Shown one piece after another: positions 6,814 through 11,340 of a stretch of 11,340 nt of DNA (position 1 is the stretch's first letter; the number at the start of each line of letters is the position of its first letter). The notes below the pieces were generated by a model. The model searched no databases, was not told the origin of the DNA, and worked only from the letters and a program-made list of their open reading frames with translations. The stretch comes from Chromatiales bacterium (GTDB lineage Bacteria; Pseudomonadota; Gammaproteobacteria; Chromatiales; Chromatiaceae), in assembly GCA_022360595.1 (NCBI GenBank), contig JAKSCN010000271.1, positions 1-11,340 of the forward strand. The letters run 5' to 3'. A program made the position numbers and the translations under genes.

Positions 6814-7515
6814 ATGAACGCGCGCGCAAGCATGGGAGCAACTGATACCGTTCGCAACCATGAAACCCCAGAAGGTATTCGCCTTGAACTGAAACTGGCA
6901 GGGCCGGTTGTCAGGGCTTGTGCTTGGGCTATCGATATGCTGATTCGTGGGGTAATGTATGCGCTCATTGCGGGAGTTTTCTCCTACTTTGGCGGTATTG
7001 GCACGGCGGTTATTCTAATCTCATTTTTCCTGATCGAGTGGTTCTATCCGGTAATCTTTGAAGTGCTGAGTGGTGCCACCCCGGGTAAGAAGGCGATGGG
7101 ATTGGTGGTGATTCATGACAATGGTACGCCAATCTCTTTTGTATCATCGGTGATCCGTAATCTGTTGAGGGCGGCCGATTTTCTACCCCTCCTTTACGCT
7201 GTAGGACTGTTATCGATGCTGTTGAGTCGGGATTTTCAGCGGCTTGGCGATCTGGCGGCCGGTACACTGGTTGTATATCGTGAGCAGGCGCAAGAGCGTG
7301 GGAAGCTGCCTGAAGCACCCTCCAAACCACCACCACGAGAGTTGGATGTGGATGAATTGCGTGAACTGATCATGTTTGCTGAACGCAGTCCCAAACTGAC
7401 GCAGGAGCGCCAGGTTGAGCTGGCCTCCCAGTTACGATCGGTCACTCAAAAAGAGGGCGCTGCCGGGGTGAAAGAAATTTTCTCATACGCCAACTGGCTG
7501 ACCCGGGGGCGCTGA
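6814..7515 (+). CDS. RDD-family membrane protein
   Basis: Predicted inner-membrane protein of 233 aa whose biochemical function is unknown. The family signature residues are visible: Arg34 and Asp41 in RACAWAID, then Asp146 in RDFQRLGDLAAGTLVV. Between them lie the usual helices (about 36-80), the loop GATPGKKAMGLVVIHDNG (87-104), and RNLLRAADFLP (115-125). Residues 160-233 form a soluble, proline-rich then helical charged tail (ELDVDELRELIMFAERS and onward) ending ANWLTRGR, longer than a minimal RDD domain. The start is uncertain: neither ATG 6814 nor in-frame ATG 6832 has a recognisable Shine-Dalgarno sequence, and family N termini often begin near the DTVR segment, so 6832 is possible. It is the first gene of a five-gene cluster with spoIIM-like, DUF4129, DUF4350 and moxR genes, and its TGA overlaps the next ATG by one base. 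Confidence 0.88.
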   Translation: MNARASMGATDTVRNHETPEGIRLELKLAGPVVRACAWAIDMLIRGVMYALIAGVFSYFGGIGTAVILISFFLIEWFYPVIFEVLSGATPGKKAMGLVVIHDNGTPISFVSSVIRNLLRAADFLPLLYAVGLLSMLLSRDFQRLGDLAAGTLVVYREQAQERGKLPEAPSKPPPRELDVDELRELIMFAERSPKLTQERQVELASQLRSVTQKEGAAGVKEIFSYANWLTRGR

Positions 7516-8504
7516 TGAAGCAGGAAGCGTTTGAACAGCGTTACCAGGCGCTTTGGGATGAGCTCAGCACACAGCTTGATGCGATGGAGAAATCACGCTT
7601 CAAGAGACGTAATTTGACGCTGCAGCACGAACGCTTGCCCCACCTCTATCGCCAAGTCTGCAACCACTACGCATTGGCGCGCGGGCGGCGTTACAGTCCA
7701 ACGTTGGTTGAGCAACTGCACCAACTGGTTCTGCGAGGCCATCAGCAGCTCTATACCCGTCGTGGTGCTTGGCTATGGCGTCTGCTGACATTTATAGCCG
7801 TTGATTTCCCGAGCAGTCTGCGTACCCATCTCAGCTACTTCCTGGTGGCGACACTCCTGTTTCTGGTGCCGGCGGTATTGGTTGGAGGCTTCGCCATGGT
7901 CGATTCGGATCTGATCTACAGCGTCATCAGTGAAGGTCAGGTCGAGGATATGGAGGAGATGTACCGTCCCGACAATGATCGCCCCGGGCGCACCCTTGAG
8001 CGCAGTGCCGAGTCTGACTTCATGATGTTCGGCTACTACATCATGAATAACATCGGTATCGGTTTTCGTACCTTCGCGATGGGGATATTGGCTGGTATCG
8101 GGACAGTGTTCACACTGATCTACAACGGGGTGGTGCTCGGTGGTGTCGCTGGACATCTCACCAGTGTGGGCTATACCGAAACTTTTTGGTCCTTCGTCAG
8201 TGGCCACTCCTCACTGGAACTGACCGCGATAGTAATCTGTGGCGCGGCGGGCCTGATGCTGGGGCATGGTGTATTGGCGCCGGGCCGCTACCGCCGGATC
8301 GATGCTATAAAACAACGCGCCAAGCAGGCGCTACCCTTGGTCATGGGGGCTGGGCTGATGCTGTTCATTGCCGCCTTTATCGAAGGTTTCTGGTCGGCCA
8401 GCGCTATGCCCAATGTCGTTAAATATGCAGTTGGCATCGCACTGTGGGTACTGATGATTCTCTACTTTATCTTTGCGGGTCGGGGGGCAGATGGAACTCG
8501 ATAA
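7515..8504 (+). CDS. SpoIIM-like (stage II sporulation protein M / DUF95) membrane protein
   Basis: Multi-pass inner-membrane protein of 329 aa related to SpoIIM, which in endospore formers is part of the SpoIIDMP engulfment complex. In non-sporulating Gram-negatives like this one the role is unknown. An amphipathic cytoplasmic N-terminal part (1-95) precedes about five hydrophobic segments (near 106-127, 183-213, 232-255, 273-292, 303-321). Family hallmarks are NNIGIGFRTFAMGILAGIGTVFTLIYNGVVLG (178-209), the GHSSLELTAIVICGAAGLMLG segment (230-250), and AFIEGFW (287-293). The acidic soluble stretch between helices 1 and 2 (about 128-170) is probably periplasmic. The ATG overlaps the RDD stop as TGATG, a classic coupling arrangement; only a loose GGGGGC precedes it. 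The 3' end overlaps the DUF4129 gene by 14 nt. Confidence 0.9.
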   Translation: MKQEAFEQRYQALWDELSTQLDAMEKSRFKRRNLTLQHERLPHLYRQVCNHYALARGRRYSPTLVEQLHQLVLRGHQQLYTRRGAWLWRLLTFIAVDFPSSLRTHLSYFLVATLLFLVPAVLVGGFAMVDSDLIYSVISEGQVEDMEEMYRPDNDRPGRTLERSAESDFMMFGYYIMNNIGIGFRTFAMGILAGIGTVFTLIYNGVVLGGVAGHLTSVGYTETFWSFVSGHSSLELTAIVICGAAGLMLGHGVLAPGRYRRIDAIKQRAKQALPLVMGAGLMLFIAAFIEGFWSASAMPNVVKYAVGIALWVLMILYFIFAGRGADGTR

Positions 8505-10005
8505 GCTGGAGTTTTCCCTCAGACGCCGCAATCACTGGGAGGCGATTGATCTCGGCTTTACGCTGGCCAGACGTTGGTTTCTGCCTTTATGGGCGCTATG
8601 GCTGGCGACCGCTATTCCGGTTGGTATTCTACTGTTCGTGCTGGTCGGGGAGAAGGCTTGGCTGTTGGCGCTGCTCCTCTGGTGGCTGAAACCGTTGTAT
8701 GAGCCACCCTTGCTGTTTTGGATGAGTCGCGCCGTGTTTGGTGAGAACCTGACCGTTAAAGCGGTAGTAAGGCAATGGTGGTCGATCGTGTGGCCACAAC
8801 TGTTTGCCAATCTCACCTGGCGACGCCTCAACCCCAACCGCTCTTTCAATATGCCGGTGGGGTTGCTGGAACGGCTGAAAGGGAAGAGGCGACGGGATCG
8901 AATTCGAATATTGGGTAAGGGGCAGCACGCCGCCATCTGGCTCACCTTTGTCGGTATCCATTTCGAGGCCATTCTCCAGTTTGCTCTGTTGATCGTACTC
9001 TATGCATTGATTCCCGAGGATCTGCGCTGGATTGATCTGGAAGATTTTCTGATCGCGGAAGGCAGTATCCAGGAGTGGCTGCAGCTATTGGTCAGTTTAA
9101 TCAGCATGTCGATTATCGCTCCTTTCTACGTGGCGTCAGGTTTCGTGCTCTACCTGCATCGGCGCAGTGAACTGGAAGCCTGGGATATCGAGATCAACTT
9201 TCGCCGCATCGATGAACGTTTAAAAAAGGCCAAACACCGTAACGCCGTAACCAGTACGGCAGTCTTGGTATTGGCATTAATGTTCGGTGGATTACTACTG
9301 CCGGATACGGGGCTGGCGGTTACCGCCACAACCCCTGAGCAGGCCAGGCCGATCATTGAAGAGGTGCTCGCTGATAAAGCCTTTGGGGAGCTCGAAGAGC
9401 GCCGGTACTGGAAATATATCGGTGAAACCGAAGAGGAAGAGGAGATAGACGAAGATAGTTGGTTCGTGGAATTCTTTAAGTGGCTACTCGATGTTTTAGC
9501 GGGATTTTTCAAGGGCTTCGCCTCAGTTGGTGAAGCAGTGATGTGGATTGCCGGTACAGCGGTTGTTATCTACCTCGTCTATCACATAGCGAAGAATAAG
9601 GGCTGGTTTAGTCTGGGCAGACCACAGCGTTTGCAGAATAAAAAAGCTGCCCCTGTGCAGCTATTTGGACTCGATATCCGGCCCGATCAGCTACCCGATG
9701 ATCCCGCTGCCGAGGCGAAGCGCCTGGTGGAAGCAGGTGATCTGCGCGGGGCGTTGAGCCTGCTCTACCGAGGCGCACTAATGCGCCTGGTGACCGAGCA
9801 GCATATCGAAATTCCAGACAGCGCCACAGAAGGGGAGTGCGTGCGCCTGGTTGCTCGGCATCAACCGGCGGAAGAGGCCTACTATTTCGGCCGCCTCACC
9901 GACGATTGGCTGAAAATGGCCTATGCACACATTGCCCCTCAGCCTGAGCGTCTGCTCGATCTTTGCAGCCAGTGGCAGGGAGTTTATGGCCATGTCGAAG
10001 GCTAA
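8491..10005 (+). CDS. DUF4129-containing membrane protein
   Basis: Predicted 504-aa inner-membrane protein of unknown function. ATG 8491 is chosen because it follows a G-rich stretch (8482-8487) and opens with MELDKLEF; the in-frame TTG at 8473 adds six residues and has no ribosome binding site. Hydrophobic helices are seen near residues 31-53, 55-68, 147-173, 198-222, 253-273 and 345-365. Between the last two lies a soluble segment (about 275-340) with a very acidic run ETEEEEEIDEDS (312-323). The C-terminal domain, about 405-495, fits DUF4129: AKRLVEAGDLRGALSLLYRGALMRLVTEQHIEIPDSATEGE followed by a bundle-like helical region. DUF4129 proteins are typically encoded beside MoxR ATPases and DUF58 proteins, as appears to be the case here. 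It overlaps the spoIIM-like gene upstream and the DUF4350 gene downstream, each by 14 nt. Confidence 0.88.
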   Translation: MELDKLEFSLRRRNHWEAIDLGFTLARRWFLPLWALWLATAIPVGILLFVLVGEKAWLLALLLWWLKPLYEPPLLFWMSRAVFGENLTVKAVVRQWWSIVWPQLFANLTWRRLNPNRSFNMPVGLLERLKGKRRRDRIRILGKGQHAAIWLTFVGIHFEAILQFALLIVLYALIPEDLRWIDLEDFLIAEGSIQEWLQLLVSLISMSIIAPFYVASGFVLYLHRRSELEAWDIEINFRRIDERLKKAKHRNAVTSTAVLVLALMFGGLLLPDTGLAVTATTPEQARPIIEEVLADKAFGELEERRYWKYIGETEEEEEIDEDSWFVEFFKWLLDVLAGFFKGFASVGEAVMWIAGTAVVIYLVYHIAKNKGWFSLGRPQRLQNKKAAPVQLFGLDIRPDQLPDDPAAEAKRLVEAGDLRGALSLLYRGALMRLVTEQHIEIPDSATEGECVRLVARHQPAEEAYYFGRLTDDWLKMAYAHIAPQPERLLDLCSQWQGVYGHVEG

Positions 10006-11245
10006 CCGTATTGTCCTGATACTGCTGGGCCTGCTGCTGGTCATCGGTTTCGTGTGGTATGTGGCGTGGTTTCTTGAAAACTATGAGCGCCGCACCAAAG
10101 AGGTGTTGGTAAATATCTCCCCCGAAGCGAAGCGTAATGATTTTCTGGCCGCAGAGCGTTTTCTAAAACGTCTGGGTGTTGAAGCGGAGAGCGTTACCGG
10201 GCGTGATCTCATATCCTCTCTCCCATCGGTAGAGGACACCCTGATTCTGCGCCAGCTCAACGCCGATATGAGTGATGAACAGATCACCACCCTTGTTGAC
10301 TGGATAGAACAGGGCGGCTATCTGGTGGTGATGCCGACCAACTATTGGAGTGAAGATGACCCCGGCAATCCACTCCTGGAAGATATCGGCGTGCGGATGC
10401 ACTCTCACTGGTCAGAGGACCTTGAGTGTGTCGAAGACGTAGAGGATGGCGATTCGGATCAGGCAGACTCAGAGTCCATCTGCTCAGAGGATGATGCGGA
10501 AGGGGAACTGGATGAAGACGAAGACTATGAACTGGTCTCCATCCCGATTGAAGGACTGGCCAACCCACTAAAAGTGCGTTTTCGCAATTACCGCTATCTA
10601 CAGGATACTCAGGACTGGGCCCATTGGCGTGTCGGCGATGACGAACATTACCACCTGCTGCAGTATTCGATTGGCGAAGGTGCGGTCACACTACTGAGTG
10701 ATTATGATCTGTTTAAGAATAATCAAATCGGCAAAGAAGACCACGCCTACTTATTGGCCCTGCTGACTGAAGGGAGCCGCAAAATCTGGCTCCAATACAG
10801 TATCGCCATGCCGAGTCTGCCCGTCCTGCTGTGGCAACGCATGCCTTTTGTCGTGGTGGTAGGCGTCATACTGTTGATATTGCTTGGCTGGCGACTCTTC
10901 CTATACATGGGGCCGAAACTCAGCCTGGCCGGTCAGACACGCCGCAACTTGCTGGAGCATATTGATGCCACAGCAGAGTTTTCCTGGCGGGTTGATCGCG
11001 GGCAGCGGCTGTTTGAAGAGAACCGCAACGCCATTGAACATGCGTGGCGTCGCCGCCACCCCGTACTCAATGCACTCACTGTCAGTAAGCGCTGTGAGTG
11101 GATCGGCGACAAGACAGGATTAACCGCATCGGCCATAGAGCGAACACTGTATGGCGATGTAGCGAAAGAGCAGGATTTTATTAAGGCGACCGCTGTGCTG
11201 CAGCGGTTGACTGTGGGATTGAGACAGAAGCGAGATTTACCATAA
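9992..11245 (+). CDS. DUF4350-containing membrane protein
   Basis: Predicted 417-aa membrane-anchored protein of unknown function. I prefer ATG 9992 because AGGGAG (9977-9982) lies 9 nt upstream. The in-frame ATG 9986 is only 3 nt from it, and the far upstream in-frame start at 9923 lies deep in the previous gene. An N-terminal helix (7-28) is followed by the DUF4350 domain: NISPEAKRNDFLAAERFLKRLGV (41-63), a DTLIL strand, LVDWIEQGGYLVVMP (101-115), and later GEGAVTLLSDYDLFKNNQIGKEDHAYLL (228-255). A strongly acidic insertion occupies about 138-180 and contains two cysteines (146 and 164). A second helix (284-306) leads to a charged C-terminal region (310-417) with LEHIDATAEFSWRVDRG. The N and C termini are probably cytoplasmic and the DUF4350 domain periplasmic. 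The MoxR start follows 23 nt downstream. Confidence 0.87.
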   Translation: MSKANRIVLILLGLLLVIGFVWYVAWFLENYERRTKEVLVNISPEAKRNDFLAAERFLKRLGVEAESVTGRDLISSLPSVEDTLILRQLNADMSDEQITTLVDWIEQGGYLVVMPTNYWSEDDPGNPLLEDIGVRMHSHWSEDLECVEDVEDGDSDQADSESICSEDDAEGELDEDEDYELVSIPIEGLANPLKVRFRNYRYLQDTQDWAHWRVGDDEHYHLLQYSIGEGAVTLLSDYDLFKNNQIGKEDHAYLLALLTEGSRKIWLQYSIAMPSLPVLLWQRMPFVVVVGVILLILLGWRLFLYMGPKLSLAGQTRRNLLEHIDATAEFSWRVDRGQRLFEENRNAIEHAWRRRHPVLNALTVSKRCEWIGDKTGLTASAIERTLYGDVAKEQDFIKATAVLQRLTVGLRQKRDLP

Positions 11246-11268
11246 GCGGAGAGCAAAGCCAGGTTCAA

Positions 11269-11340
11269 GTGGAAGAGAAGGTGCTGGACAAAGTAAAACT
11301 GCTGGAGCAGGAGATTGGCCGTGCCGTTATTGGCCAGTGC
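11269..11340 (+). CDS. MoxR-family AAA ATPase, N-terminal start (partial)
   Basis: Only 24 codons are in the window, running off the right edge: the peptide starts VEEKVLDKVKLLEQ and ends EIGRAVIGQC. The LLEQEIGRAVIGQ stretch matches the segment just before the Walker A domain in MoxR AAA+ ATPases, which commonly read L-x-x-EIG-x-x-x-x-GQ. MoxR proteins are cytoplasmic hexameric ATPases thought to act as chaperones that mature metal-dependent or membrane complexes, often with a von Willebrand-type partner. No ATG is available in this frame after the upstream stop. GTG 11269 is the best start, with AGG (11261-11263) 5 nt upstream. The Walker motifs lie outside the window. The gene context (RDD, SpoIIM-like, DUF4129, DUF4350) strongly supports the call. 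Confidence 0.75.
   Translation, partial: MEEKVLDKVKLLEQEIGRAVIGQC

Noticed and set aside
7773..8972. Long - strand open frames (7773-8207 and 8532-8972) inside the spoIIM-like and DUF4129 genes
   Set aside because: Both are antisense to membrane proteins with clear hydrophobic helices and coupled starts, and neither translation shows a known domain.

Overview
The window looks like a chromosomal segment of a gammaproteobacterium. The order gap-pgk-pyk-fba, with a class II aldolase of the CbbA type, is familiar from autotrophic sulfur-oxidizing Chromatiales and Thiotrichales-like lineages. This taxonomic placement is inferred from gene order and protein style, not from a marker gene. Every gene lies on the + strand. 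I see no rRNA, tRNA, CRISPR array, transposase or phage gene.

Region 1 (1-4046) is a central-carbon operon: the 3' end of gap (GAPDH), then pgk, pyk and fba, closed by a strong rho-independent terminator at 4017-4046. Together these enzymes cover the triose-phosphate section shared by glycolysis, gluconeogenesis and the Calvin cycle. The two junctions gap-pgk and pgk-pyk carry three perfect inverted repeats (87-120, 143-168, 1398-1428) that may process, stabilise or attenuate the transcript. The pyk-fba junction has only a weak one.

Region 2 (4047-6679) holds a tandem pair of paralogous membrane proteins of the type annotated as BPSS1780-family. Each has a small N-terminal alpha/beta domain that resembles the C-terminal domain of ribosomal protein L7/L12, followed by an NPYQ linker and a multi-helix membrane domain. 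The first copy (4242-5483) is intact and has an inserted four-cysteine zinc ribbon. The second (5657-6679) lacks the ribbon and is interrupted by one in-frame amber codon at 6395-6397, so it is probably a recent pseudogene. A 17-bp hairpin terminator separates them.

Region 3 (6814-11340) is a tightly packed operon: RDD-family membrane protein, SpoIIM-like membrane protein, DUF4129 protein, DUF4350 protein, and the first 24 codons of a MoxR-family AAA ATPase. Junctions overlap by 1, 14 and 14 nt, which implies translational coupling. This is a conserved but poorly understood membrane-associated MoxR module. A DUF58 (von Willebrand-like) gene would be expected just past the window edge. It is the least understood system here.
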